DNA from: Gautieria morchelliformis
Taxonomy: Eukaryota; Basidiomycota; Agaricomycetes; Gomphales; Gomphaceae
DNA length: 64,000 bases
Reading direction: 5' to 3'
NCBI GenBank assembly: GCA_015179125.1
Contig: WHVA01000132.1
Location: 124,001 to 188,000, forward strand
Part shown: positions 35,001 to 44,042 of the stretch, in pieces
How positions within the stretch are numbered: the stretch's first letter is position 1
Layout: each line of letters opens with the position of its first letter
Notes under the pieces: model-generated
The model's database searches: none
Seen by the model: only the letters and a program-made list of their open reading frames with translations
What the model was told of the DNA's origin: nothing
Made by a program: the position numbers and the translations under genes

Positions 35001-36228
35001 TCTCATTGTGCTTGCTGTAGCCTCATCTGCAATGGCTGCACTTATCCTCACTAATGGGACAACCTCTCACAGCATGCTTGGAATTCCAATTCCTGTCCAT
35101 GAGGGCTCTCTCTCCTCCATCAAAAAGAACTCTGACCAGGCTGATATGCTGAGACTGGCCAGGCTCATCATTTGGGATGAGGCTGCAATGCAGCATCGCC
35201 ATGCCATAGAGGCCATTGACAGGACACTGAGGGATTTCCTTGACCAGCCTGACAGACCCTTTGGTGGCATCACAGTCGCCTTTGGAGGTGACTTTCAGCA
35301 GACTCTCCCAATTGTCCCTAAAGGCTCCAAGGAGGATATCGTGGGAGCTACCCTTCAGAAGTCATATCTGTGGCCAAAGATCAAGGTCCTCCATCTGACA
35401 GAGAATATGCGGGTGAGAAATGACCCTGACAGAGCCAGGTTTGCAGAATGGCTGCAGAATGTGGGTCAGGGAAAGGATCTCCCACTAGATCATACGTTCT
35501 CACTCCCTCCTCACATGGTTTGTGGCCCTGGAATTGCAGAGCTGATCCAGGAAATATACCCTGGCATTGGCAATGCAATCCCTGCCCAGGACAATTATTT
35601 TTTAGAGCCGGCCATCCTCTGTCCCAGAAATACTGAGGTCAATGAGATCAATTCCATGGTGTTGAGGCAGTTTCCAGGTGATGCTCAGGTCTTCCACTGT
35701 GCAGATTCTGTCAAGGAAACCGACTTTGCAGAGCAGTATCCTGTGGAGTATCTGAATTCCATAGAGATGGGCAGTCTTCCTCCTGCTCACTTGGAAGTCA
35801 AGCCTGGAGTGCCTCTGATGATGTTGTGCAATTTGGATAAGAAGCAAGGACTATGCAATGGGACAAGGTTGCGGTTGGTGAGGATGAGGAATAGAGTGTT
35901 GGAGGTCAGGATCATCTCAGGTCCACGTGCAGGAAATACTGCTTTCATCCCCAGGATCACTATTTCACCATCAGAGGGAGAATTACCATTTGTGCTGCAG
36001 AGGAGACAGTTTCCAGTGCGTGTGGCATTTGCAATGACCATCAACAAGTCCCAGGGACAGTCTTTGGGTACGGTTGGGCTGGACCTGAGATATCCAGTGT
36101 TTGGACATGGCCAGTTGTATGTTGGTGTTCCAAGGGGAACAAGCTGGAACAAAGTGAAGGTCTTGCTTGAGGAGGGTTTGAACACAACCAACATTGTATA
36201 TAAAGATGTATTACTTAGAGCTCCTTGA
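32092..36228 (+). CDS. Helitron Rep-helicase (1378 aa), intact single exon
   Basis: Rolling-circle transposase. The Helitron-like N-terminal region starts MVIPCPDCGALHWRAE. The HUH metal-binding motif is LPHMHLLTW (His463 and His465). The two catalytic tyrosines lie in KYIHKYLYKGHD (Tyr598, Tyr602). The C-terminal SF1B PIF1-type helicase has Walker A GSGGAGKS (about 949-956), the DEAA box IIWDEAAM, GGDFQQTLPIV, LTENMRVRNDP and the final MTINKSQGQSLGTVGLDL...GQLYVGVPRGTS. The usual LSRGTS at the end reads VPRGTS here. The first ATG in frame is used, but the frame is open upstream (LTKAFDLHQRHDLGPM), where other Helitron proteins also seem to have sequence, so the true start may be further upstream. 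No stop interrupts 1378 codons, which implies recent activity. Confidence 0.93.
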   Translation: MVIPCPDCGALHWRAERLQKSSNVRPRFGDCCMEGKVQLEDLPEPPQPLKQLLEGQDPEAKGFHQNIRQYNAAFAFTSVGAKFDQDLLQEGRGPYVLKLQGELYHLHGSLLPDNEDDPKYAQLYIYDPALALAKRKNRNEHLSPTIMGDLQEMLLLCNPHVRTYKQAAERLRAQEQNGDIQARLTYRAHRDPRRYNVPTADEIAVVLPGDGIDPEPRDIIVQLRGGPFRRVLDTNANYASLHYVLLFPKGELGWEPGIPYHEPERARQANPNPNRRSQVTQIQYHAYRLFQREREPTTLLHGGKLFQQYIVDSWAAAEQSRLRWIRANQHTLHAEQYNQMVDSYGGLDNDIGDANSLGIKVILPATFQGSTRDMNQNCQNSLAIATKKGPPDLFITMTANPKWDEIVAELLPGQTAQDRPDLVSRVFHLKKKYLIDLIVKDKIFGETVARVHTIEFQKRGLPHMHLLTWFDRESKVKHPHEVDSMISAEFPDPETHPVLYQLVCELMTHGPCGQMNPNAPCMENGKCKKGFPKPFCEETIVNVDGYPKYRRRNGGRLHNVRGDMLDNRWVVPYSPLLLLKLRCHINLEFTFSVRCVKYIHKYLYKGHDRTTMEFGVNHDEIKKYLDARYVSAHEACWRLLEREIHTQVPAVMALPVHEKDQQSVIFNPDADPLTIMNRVEGSKTALMAYFEANAAYPHARDVLYVDFPEHFTWQKEERVWTPRQRGYSIGHLHFASPKSGERFYLRTLLTVVKGARSFEELRTVDGIQCATYKEACLARGLLEDDQEWRLCLQEASGMKTGAQLRHLFATILGHCIPSQPDRLWDAFKEHICDDLRHRLQIRHNIQEPRYDQVYDFGLFLLDKLLQRNGMSLSSFKDMPWVVGEWEVLIGNRFIAEQRDYDPVQERQMADEEVPKLNEGQRSAHDQILRSALDIDAQGKPNGQMFFVTGSGGAGKSFTWNTLIHSCRAESLIVLAVASSAMAALILTNGTTSHSMLGIPIPVHEGSLSSIKKNSDQADMLRLARLIIWDEAAMQHRHAIEAIDRTLRDFLDQPDRPFGGITVAFGGDFQQTLPIVPKGSKEDIVGATLQKSYLWPKIKVLHLTENMRVRNDPDRARFAEWLQNVGQGKDLPLDHTFSLPPHMVCGPGIAELIQEIYPGIGNAIPAQDNYFLEPAILCPRNTEVNEINSMVLRQFPGDAQVFHCADSVKETDFAEQYPVEYLNSIEMGSLPPAHLEVKPGVPLMMLCNLDKKQGLCNGTRLRLVRMRNRVLEVRIISGPRAGNTAFIPRITISPSEGELPFVLQRRQFPVRVAFAMTINKSQGQSLGTVGLDLRYPVFGHGQLYVGVPRGTSWNKVKVLLEEGLNTTNIVYKDVLLRAP

Positions 36229-36327
36229 TTTCTGATATCTACTTGATGCAAATTGATTACTTTGATTTTCCTCAATGCACTTGACTTACTGATGCGTTTG
36301 ACCTTACCGAGGCATTTGACTTGCACC

Positions 36328-36355
36328 CCCGCGCGAAGCGCGGGTATCCACCTAG
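36328..36355 (+). other. Helitron 1 3' terminal hairpin and CTAG end
   Basis: A 7-bp stem with a GAA loop, a 7-nt spacer TATCCAC, and CTAG. The same arrangement recurs at 39294-39324 (CCCGCGC ttt GCGTGGG, TATCCAC, CTAG) and, with a weaker stem, at 41408-41435. Confidence 0.88.
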
Positions 36356-36397
36356 TTACACTATATGAAAGCGGCTCGGTGGGAGGTTGTGGGTGCT

Positions 36398-36432
36398 GCT
36401 GACAAATAATATTACGTAAAAATTAGGTCAGC
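36398..36432 (+). other. Conserved stem-loop with TAATATTAC in Helitron 2 leader
   Basis: Stem GCTGAC (36398-36403) / GTCAGC (36427-36432), loop 23 nt with TAATATTAC at 36407-36415. The counterpart in Helitron 3 has stem CTGAC (39363-39367) / GTCAG (39391-39395) and an equal 23-nt loop with TAATATTAT. TAATATTAC is the nick-site nonanucleotide of geminivirus and related rolling-circle origins. A role here is only inferred. Confidence 0.55.
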
Positions 36433-36481
36433 GGCAAGCGGCGCAGCCGCGAGCAATGAACGCTGCGCAGCAGCATCCGCG

Positions 36482-36539
36482 GTCACGTGACCCGTTCGCG
36501 CGTGGTCTATGCATGACACGCGCGCGCGGTATATAAAAG
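36482..36539 (+). promoter_or_regulatory. Promoter-like block: CACGTG palindrome and TATA box (Helitron 2)
   Basis: GTCACGTGAC at 36482-36491 is a perfect E-box palindrome, and TATATAAAAG at 36530-36539 is a good TATA box. About 30-50 bp downstream the sequence becomes CT-rich, and a GTAAGTAAT donor-like site stands at 36790. The block recurs in Helitron 3, so transcription of these non-coding elements is plausible. Confidence 0.5.
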
Positions 36540-36899
36540 CAGTTCGGTAGGATGGAACGCCAGGAATCTGCCTGACTGGCAATTCCTCACTCTGCTGTCT
36601 GTTCTCTCTGCTGTGTGCTCTCTGCTGTGTCTGCTGTCTGCTGTGTCTGCGCTGTCTGCTCTCTGCTCTGTCTGCTGTGTCTGTGCTGTCTGCTGTCTGC
36701 TGCGCTCTCTGGTGTCTCCTCCTTTAGCTGGCTGGCTGTCTATGGCTTTGGTTGGCTGGCTATCTATTGGCTTGGTTGGCTTTCTATTGGTAAGTAATAT
36801 CTCTTTTTTAATGCATTCCCTTGTATTTTATTTTATTTGTGTTTGTAATTTTATTGGTTCCTTTTTTTTTTCATCATATTGTATTGTCACATGTGCTTT

Positions 36900-37560
36900 A
36901 TATTTCTGTGAATTTTTTCAAAAATAGATTTAAATAAAATCCCAAGACTGCTGAAAAATATATATATATATATATTTTTCAGGTTTTTTTGAAAATTGAC
37001 AGTTTCTTCTAAAATTAATGACAATAGGTTTTACTTTTAAATGGGGTTTGTTTTGTTGTTTTATTTACTGTAAAGCTGCCAGGCACTCCTTCTCTGGCTA
37101 TACTGGTGGCTGGCTTACTATGGCTTTGGCTGGGCTCTGGGTTTCTCTGTCAGTCTCTGGGCTTCTCTGGCTTTGGCTGGGCATTAATCACAGCTTCTGC
37201 TTCAATGTACTGTACTTTTTTGACATTTTTTCGCAAATAGATATCAATAAATTATCCTGACTTTGTGAAGATTGACAACAGCTCCAGGTTAAATGTACAG
37301 TGCATTTTTTTGACATTTTTCGAAAAATAGATAATCCTAACTTTGCTAAAATTAATAACAGCTTCAGCTTACATGTACAGGACATTTTCTTGACATTTTT
37401 TCAAAAAATAGATAAGCCTGACTTTGCTAAAATTAATGACAGCAGCTGCTTAAATATGGTTTCCTTGACTATTTTATTTATGTCTGTATATGTCACAAAA
37501 TAGATATTGATACATGTCCCTGAGTTTGCTGCTAAAAGTTAATAAGTAATAACAGCCTCT
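36900..37560. repeat. Tandem AT-rich repeat, about 95-115 bp units (Helitron 2)
   Basis: Units contain TTTTTTGACATTTTTTC, then CAAATAGATATCAATAA or variants, then CCTGACTTTGCTAAAATTAA and ACAGC. At least four diverged units are present. The same unit family recurs at 39655-40140 in Helitron 3. Confidence 0.7.
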
Positions 37561-37599
37561 GCTTGCTTCACTTTGAGGCCCTTGGGGATATGCTACACA

Positions 37600-38470
37600 T
37601 ACCATTGGGACATGCTACGCATGCTATACTTGAGGGGCATGCTACACACACTATGCATGGGGACATGCATGTTATGTGTGGAGACATGCATGTTATGCAT
37701 GGGGACATGCACCCTATGCTTGGGGACACGCACGCTATGCGTGAAGACACGCATGTTATGCATGGGGACACGCACCCTATGCTTGGGGACATGTACACTA
37801 TGCATGGGGACATGCATGCTACATGTGGGGACACACTATTCTTGGGGACAGACAGGGTATGCATGGGGACACACTATGCTTGGGGACAGACACACTATGC
37901 TTGGGGGACACGATACAAACAAGAGACACCCTACACACACTATGCATGGGGAAAACACTACAAACAAGGGACATTCTACACATGTTATACTTGGGGAACA
38001 TGTATTGCATGGGGGACACACTTTGCACACTATACTTGAGGGAGATGCTACACATGGGGACACACTATGCATGGGGGACACACATGCTATAATTTAGGGT
38101 CATGCTATGTTTGGGGAGATGCTACAAACCAGGGACACGCTACACACAAAATAGTTGAGGGACATGTTATGCATGTGGGACATGCCATGCACACTGTACT
38201 TGGGGACATGCTGCATGTGGGGACACACTACACATGGAGACACACTACATACACTATACTTGGGGACATGTTATGTGTGGGGATATGCTACAAACCAGGG
38301 GACACACTACACACACTATACTTGAGGGACACACTATGCACACAATACTTGGGGAGACAGTACATGTGGGGACATGCCACCTGTGAGGACATGCTACATG
38401 TGAGGATGCGATATGTGTGAGGACAGATGAAGTGTGATGACACACTACAGGTGAGGACATGCTACACGTG
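37600..38470. repeat. Minisatellite with 21-bp then about 17-bp units (Helitron 2)
   Basis: Early units are 21 bp (GGGGACATGCATGTTATGCAT and variants at 37670-37820). Later ones shrink to about 17-18 bp (GGGGACACACTATGCTTG; GACATGCTACATGTGAG). Because 21 is a multiple of 3, the array makes a long but meaningless frame (HGDMHVMHGDMHPMLGD). Confidence 0.85.
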
Positions 38471-38516
38471 AGGTAGGGGACACACAGACATGGGAGAAAT
38501 GTGTAGAGTCATTACC

Positions 38517-39194
38517 TGTTATGTATCGGGTTTGGCTCTAAAAGGACTCCGGCTTCAACTTATATGTTGCGCCCCCAAGTATCATCCTAAGTATTTTGGA
38601 GATTGGAGATTGGAAGTTGGAAGAGGTCAAGTATTATAACGGAAGAGGTAAGGGTTCAAGAATTAAGTGAAGTTGGATATCAGAAATCGAGTTGGAAGAC
38701 GGAGGTCAGAGAGACAGAGGCCTTGCAAGTACTTGCTCTGCTAAGAATAGGGAACAGTGCAAAGGGAGTCACGTATTAAAGTTGATTATATAATTGTAGA
38801 ACAGAGGCATACGTGACTGGGTTTTATACAAAGAGCTGAGACAACATGTCAGAAGGTAGAGAGGTAAGCAATTCCAGTGCAAGCGAAAGTCACTAGGATA
38901 CATGGAGTAAGTAACTAATGTGGAACAAGAGGAACTACCAGGGGGTGCAGGGTAGAACTAAGAACGATGGGCAAAAGAACAAGGGGTGTGTAGGTCTAAT
39001 TGATAGCAAAACAAATGGAACTTCTGATGATCCAGACTTGCTGTGCTGACAGTTGAGTACGGAAGGCCGGTGAATACGGAAGCATGTGAATAGGAAAGAA
39101 CAAGGGGATCAAAAGGTCAAAGTGCAGACGTTGTGGAATAGAGTTGGAGGAGGTGTGGAGGTACTGGAGTTGGTCAACCAGTATGGTCATAACA
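38517..39194 (-). mobile_element. Solo LTR (678 bp) nested in Helitron 2
   Basis: A fossil LTR-retrotransposon remnant with ends TGTTATG...CATAACA, flanked by the 5-bp duplication TTACC (38512-38516, 39195-39199). It is related to the solo LTR at 61586-62200, lying in the opposite orientation; the shared block includes TTGCGCCCCCAA and CCTAAGTATTT. A TATA-like box reads on the minus strand near 38825. No internal coding region remains. Confidence 0.85.
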
Positions 39195-39654
39195 TTACCT
39201 ACCTTGGAATGTGTTTGACTTATCCCAAGGTTGATTCACCCAATGCGTTTGACCTTGCTGATGCATTTGACCTTACTGATGCATTTGACTTGCATCCCCG
39301 CGCTTTGCGTGGGTATCCACCTAGTCTAAGAGTTAAATGGGCTCAGTGGGTTGTGGGCGCCACTGACAAATAATATTATGTAAAAATTATGTCAGCGGAG
39401 CGAGCGGCGCAGCCGCGAGCTACAAACGCTGCACAGCAGCATTCCAGGTCACGTGTCCGGTTCACAACCATACGTGAGGGTGGTCCATGCATGACCCTTC
39501 ACTTGGTATAAAGGGAGCGATGCTGCACAACCGCACTCCCCACTGGTGTCTTTCTGTGTTCTGGCTGTACTGGGGGCTTACTACTGCTTTGGCTGTGCTC
39601 TGTGTGTCTTGTGTGTCTATGGGTGTCTCCAGGCTTCTCTGCCTTTGGCTGTGA

Positions 39655-40140
39655 ATTGACACCAGCTTCTGCTTCAATGTCCTATATATTTTTTGATATT
39701 TTTTCGCAAATAGCTATCAATACACCTAACTTGCTAACCTTAATAATAGCCAACTTAAATATCCTGTACATTTTTTTGATATTTTTTCGCAAATAGACAT
39801 CAATAAATCTAACTTGCTAACCTTAATAACAGCCAACTTAAATATCCTGTACATTTTTTTGATATTTTTTCGCAAATAGATATCAATAACTTATTCTGAA
39901 TGTAGTGTGTTTTTTTTATTATCTTTTTTTGAAAGATAAATATAGATATCAATGAATTATCCTGACTTTGCTAAAATTAATGCCAGCTTCAGCTTAAATG
40001 TACTGTACATTTTTTTGACATTTTTTCAAAAGGTAGATATCAATAAATTATCCTGACTTTGCTAAAATTAATGACAACAGCTGCTTAAATGTGGTTTCTT
40101 TTGCTATTTTGTATATGTCGCAAAATAGATACTGATACAT
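39655..40140. repeat. Tandem AT-rich repeat (Helitron 3)
   Basis: About five units with TTTTTTGATATTTTTTCGC, AAATAGATATCAATAA and CTTGCTAACCTTAATAA or CTGACTTTGCTAAAATTAA. It is homologous to the array at 36900-37560. Confidence 0.75.
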
Positions 40141-40985
40141 GTCCCTGATATGTGTGAGGACACATTACCTGTGAAGACACATTACCTGTGAGGACATGTT
40201 ACATGTGGGGACATGTTACGTGTGGGGACATGCTACCTGTGAGAACATGTTACCTGTGAGGACACACTACCTGTGGGGACACGTTACATGTGAGGACATG
40301 TTACGTGTGGGACATGTTATATGTGGGGAGTTATATGTGGGGACACGTTACGTGTGGGGACATGCTACCGGTGGGGACACGTTACGTGGGGGGACACGCT
40401 ACCTGTGTACCTGTGAGGACACGTTACATGTGGGGACACGCTACCTGTGAGGACACGCTACCTGTGGGGACACATTACGTGTGGGGACACGCTACCAGTG
40501 GGGACATGTTACGTGTGAGAACACGCTACATGTGGGACATGTTATGTGTGGGGAGTTATATGTGGGGACACGTTACGTGTGGGGACATGCTACCTGTGAG
40601 GACACGTTATGTGTGGGGACACACTACCTGTGAGGGCACGTTACATGTGGGGACACGCTACCTGTGGGGACACATTACATGTGGGGACATGCTACCAGTG
40701 GGGACACATTACGTGTGAGGACACACTCCCTGTGGGGACACGTTACCGGTGGGGACAGGTTATGTGTGGGGACATCCTACCTGTGAGGACACGTTAACTG
40801 GGGGGACGTGTGGGGACACGCTACCGGTGGGGACAGGTGATGTGTGGGCACATGCTACCTGTTACGTGGGGGGACACACTACCTGTGTCCCCCCGGTTAT
40901 GTGTGAGGACACACTACCTGTGAGGACATGTTATGTGTGGGGACGCGCTACCTGTGAGGACACGCTACGTGTGAGGACATGCTAT
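40140..40985. repeat. Minisatellite of 17-bp units (Helitron 3)
   Basis: About 45-50 copies of a 17-bp unit with consensus near GTGGGGACACGTTACCT, with variants G(A/G)GGACA(C/T)G(C/T)TAC(C/A/G)TGTG. The units lie directly next to each other with no unique spacers. Confidence 0.88.
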
Positions 40986-41689
40986 CCAACTGCACTTTGG
41001 GTCTTCCCCCATTTCTGATTTTGGTATTGTTTCTGGTTCTGTGAGAGTGTCACCGGAGGATCAGCTGGCATATCGATACAACCACATTGTCAAAATTCAG
41101 GATCCCCAAGATCACTATTGGATCTATTTCACAATGCACAAGCTTTGAAACCTGTGGATTATGACAATAGGTGCAATCTTATAATCTCTGATGATTCAGT
41201 CAAGACCATTACCACTTTCATGTCTAGAGTCGCTGGGAGGGCCATCCCAGAGCTTGAGAGAGAGCTCTGCATGTTTGGCTGTTCCATGGGTGCATACATG
41301 ATTCATGATACTATATGAACAGGGATATGTTTTGCATGATCCTATTTACCCCAATGCACTTGACCTTACTGATGCATTTGACTTTACTGAGGCGTTTGAC
41401 CTACAGCCCTGCGTGAAGTGCGGGTACCCACCTAGTAGTGAATCGCCGGCGGGCATGGCGAAGGATTTTGATTCGGCCTGTAGTTGATACAGGGCTTTTA
41501 TGGTGCAATGGGAGATACCCTCTCAACCCCAACAAACAACAGGGGGAGCATGTCTTACAATCCCAAGGGGCCTATTGTTTAACTAAAGCGAACGGGCGGG
41601 GCCCATAACCTGTAGAGATCGCAGTAGGGACGAAAACGGCAGCGTATTACTAAGCAACTGTAACTAGCTTAACTAACGAGATTACAAAC

Positions 41690-41936
41690 TCCAACACAGA
41701 CCAAACCAAACACTCACACCAGCGGCAGCGGCAGGCTTAAGTGCATCGTTCTGCTCCAGATCACATGCAATGCTTAACTATCGAAGAACTTCAATACCAG
41801 AATGGCGCGATATTAATGGTTTACTATGCTGGTCAATCCGTGCTACTTCCTTGACATTTCCCATGGCATCATAGCAAGCTAGCTGCCGCCTCTTCAAGGT
41901 CTATTCGGACACTGCTCGTTTGTGCCATATGATGAG
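41690..41936 (+). repeat. 3' part of an array unit, cut by a CACTA-like insertion
   Basis: Matches the unit tails near 23170-23330 and 24980-25220 (CAGCGGCAGCGGCAGGCTTAA, CTTCAATACCAGAATGG, TTTCCCATGGCAT). It continues after the insertion at 44690 with the start of the next unit. The stretch 41436-41690 before it shows nothing recognisable. Confidence 0.75.
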
Positions 41937-42496
41937 CCACTGGAGAAAACTCCGACATTAGATTTCGGTACCTTTACACAAACGGTAATATTCAGTACCT
42001 TTGAGCACTGACAAATCAGTGCTCAAAAATATCATTAAATGAGCACCAAAAATAAGTGCTTTGGAGCACTGAATTTCAGATACTAAAAAACATGCAAGTA
42101 TGTGAAAAAATGTTTTTGAAACACGATCACCCTCTTCACTCGGCCGTCATAGCCCCACTTAGACATCCATCCACAGAGGTTGTATATCGTGCAAGCCGAG
42201 TGATCATGCGCTATAGGGCCGATGAATCCGGAAAGTATTGGCCGTTGAACTGTTTGCTGGAATCGGATGGTGCATGGACGGCCATGGAATTGACCATGGT
42301 GGAGAGATGCTCGCGGGTGAAGGTATCAATTTGAAATTGGAAAAGTCGCAGCCGTGGGTCAGTCGGGGGTGCCTCGGGGAGGAACTCAGCGTGCAGTTGG
42401 CTGGCCTTAGATCGACAGGCTGCAGTGATTGTGCATTGTAGGTTAGTGACGTACAAGTTAATGTACATAAATGCCAGATATATGCACCAGATTCCT

Positions 42497-43115
42497 CTAT
42501 TGCTCCTCTTGCTGCACGGGATCCACGAAGACTGTGCGTGCATAGTCTCCACTCCTGTCCACGATTCCCCACTCGTTACCTCGCCTGACTCGTCCTACCA
42601 CGCACTCAACTGTGCGTAAATCAATCACGATCGGCGCCATGGTCAAAGAGTAAGTGGTTACAACTTTGGTTGCATCCCGACCGCCTGTCGAACAAGGCAT
42701 CACCAGGGCGAGGAGGTGACGTTTCGGCATCGTGATGTTGATACGTGGTGCGCGAGGTAGGACAACATCGATGATGCTTTCTAGTTGTCCATAGAATATC
42801 TGACTATTTGCTCTGGTTCCGAGTTGCGTCCACGACGGTGATTTTGCTTAAGGAGCGTGTACTACTCACGAGATTAGCCACAGATATGGAAACTTAGCAG
42901 GGTGAGAAGTAACACACGCAGACAAAGGAAGAGTCGCGTGTAGTTTCAGCTTGGGCCTGGCTGACGGCACATGCAGCGTGTATCTTGTCGCCACCATTAG
43001 CTATTCTTACCTTACTCCATCGGGTCATTGTCTCTGGTAGTACAGCTCTGATGTCCTTAGCCTCACATGTGTAGAGAAATGTGAGGTATTGACAGAGTCG
43101 TCGTCGCATGTCCAC
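42497..43115 (-). pseudogene. Relic of CACTA-associated protein
   Basis: Minus-strand segments read AVLPETMTRWSKVRIANGGD followed by KIHAACAV (about 43000) and, further on, VECVVGRVRRGNEWGIVDRS followed by GDYARTVF (about 42560). I recall this pair of motifs from uncharacterised proteins next to transposases in agaricomycete CACTA elements. The two parts are in different frames with non-coding sequence between them. The N-terminal half and any transposase core are not seen. Confidence 0.5.
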
Positions 43116-43479
43116 ATCTGGCTTGAAGTTGAATTAGAAGGTGTCGGTGTTGTCGACGTTGGTGACTGCTGATAGGTTTTGTGCATGTAGGAATACACAG
43201 ACATGGGCGGGTGGGCATTATGCTATGTGCATAGTCCAAAATTTCTCCAAGTGATTGAATCTCCGATGCAATAGAAATTCTAACTCCTTTCTGCTGACCT
43301 CCACCCCGACTAACAGAAAAGAGGCTTCAACACGTTTTCATCAATTTTAGTCGTGTCCATTCTCAATAACTTGGCATAATGGAGTGTGCCACGAGGAAAA
43401 TGCAAAATGAGTCTCATATTTGTGATGTTATCGCGCGATCAATCCCCACTCAACACCCTTACATGCATGTGCCAAAGGG

Positions 43480-44042
43480 CTCATCGAACAGATGATATCT
43501 GAAGGATTGGACCCCAAGACAGTGTTTCATTCAAGCCTAACTACAAATCACCTGACAACCATGACATCAATCTCGATCTCGAGACCCTAGGGGTTAAAAA
43601 AACGAAAGGTAAACAGAAGCAAGCACCTCTCCCTGTCCCTTCTGCAGTCAATGTCTCAAAGAAGAGTGCAACAAACTCTATCAAGAAAGCCAAGAGGAAA
43701 ATCATCGAAGACAGTGTTGAGGATGGTGTTGGCCCGGTAAGTCTGTCATTCCTTCGATTACATATTTTGATACATTTATATATAGTCCAAACGCTATAAA
43801 ACGGTCGATTCAGTCCCAAAGAAGACCATAGAAGTAAAGGTATGCCTATTATTATGCTCCCGGATGTCAAACTATGCTGATATCGCTCAGGTGGTTCCGC
43901 CAGCACCATCTACATCTGCAGCCACTGCTGATGGAGCCAGGAAGTCCCAGCGCAAGGTAAGTAAGTGTATTAGATGCCGTTGCACTATGCTGATGGAGAC
44001 ATAGTCGATCCCGTCTGCTAGAGCTCGTGGTGCCAACCCATG
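43480..44042 (+). pseudogene. C-terminal exons of a spliced gene inside the CACTA-like element
   Basis: Four small exons with clean GT-AG borders: one ending ...DSVEDGVGP at 43737, then SKRYKTVDSVPKKTIEVK (43788-43838), VVPPAPSTSAATADGARKSQ.. (43891-43956), and SIPSARARGANP to the stop at 44042. The tail is basic and Ser/Pro rich. The upstream part of the gene is missing, so this looks like the end of a deleted transposon gene. The protein family is unknown. Confidence 0.4.

Larger units (their letters stand above)
32030..36355 (+). mobile_element. Helitron 1 (autonomous type), 3' end defined, 5' end not found
   Basis: Contains the complete Rep-helicase ORF and a canonical 3' terminus: hairpin CCCGCGCGAAGCGCGGG (36328-36344), then TATCCAC and the terminal CTAG (36352-36355), followed by T. 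Just before the ORF, 32030-32070 carries a diverged copy of the 3' subterminal module (GATGCGTTAGACCTTACC..GGCGTTTGACCTACAC) without the hairpin. The leader shared by the two downstream Helitrons is missing, so this element is either 5'-truncated or has a different 5' end. Confidence 0.75.
36356..39324 (+). mobile_element. Helitron 2, non-autonomous, joined head-to-tail to Helitron 1
   Basis: Begins at the base after the CTAG of Helitron 1 and ends at CTAG 39321-39324 after its own hairpin. The 5' leader (GGCTCGGTGGGAGG, stem-loop, GCGGCGCAGCCGCGAGC, CACGTG palindrome, TATA box) matches that of Helitron 3 at 39325. Inside are a CTGCTGTCTG-rich stretch (36590-36720), tandem AT-rich repeats (36900-37560), a GGGGACATGC minisatellite (37600-38470) and a nested solo LTR (38517-39194). 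It encodes no protein; long frames across the minisatellite are artefacts of a 21-bp unit. Confidence 0.8.
39325..41435 (+). mobile_element. Helitron 3, non-autonomous, joined head-to-tail to Helitron 2
   Basis: Starts TCTAAGAG directly after the CTAG of Helitron 2 and ends at CTAG 41432-41435 followed by T. It shares with Helitron 2 the leader (GGGCTCAGTGGGTTGTGGG, stem-loop, GCGGCGCAGCCGCGAGC, TATAAAG at 39507), the AT-rich tandem repeats (39655-40140) and a minisatellite (40140-40985). A non-repetitive stretch at 41000-41330 may be captured DNA (MSRVAGRAIPELERELCMFG in one frame), source unknown. Its 3' hairpin is imperfect. Confidence 0.8.

Noticed and set aside
36613-36927. Hydrophobic Cys/Leu/Val-rich frame in Helitron 2 leader (CSLLCLLSAVSALSALCSVC)
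   Set aside because: Product of CTGCTGTCTG-type low-complexity sequence; not conserved as protein in Helitron 3.
37563-38097. Long open frames rich in HGDMHVMHGDMHPML repeats, on both strands
   Set aside because: They are a by-product of a 21-bp (3n) minisatellite; all phases are open and composition simply follows the repeat.
40140-40985. CRISPR-like regular short repeats
   Set aside because: 17-bp units are contiguous without unique spacers and lie in a eukaryotic Helitron; this is a minisatellite.
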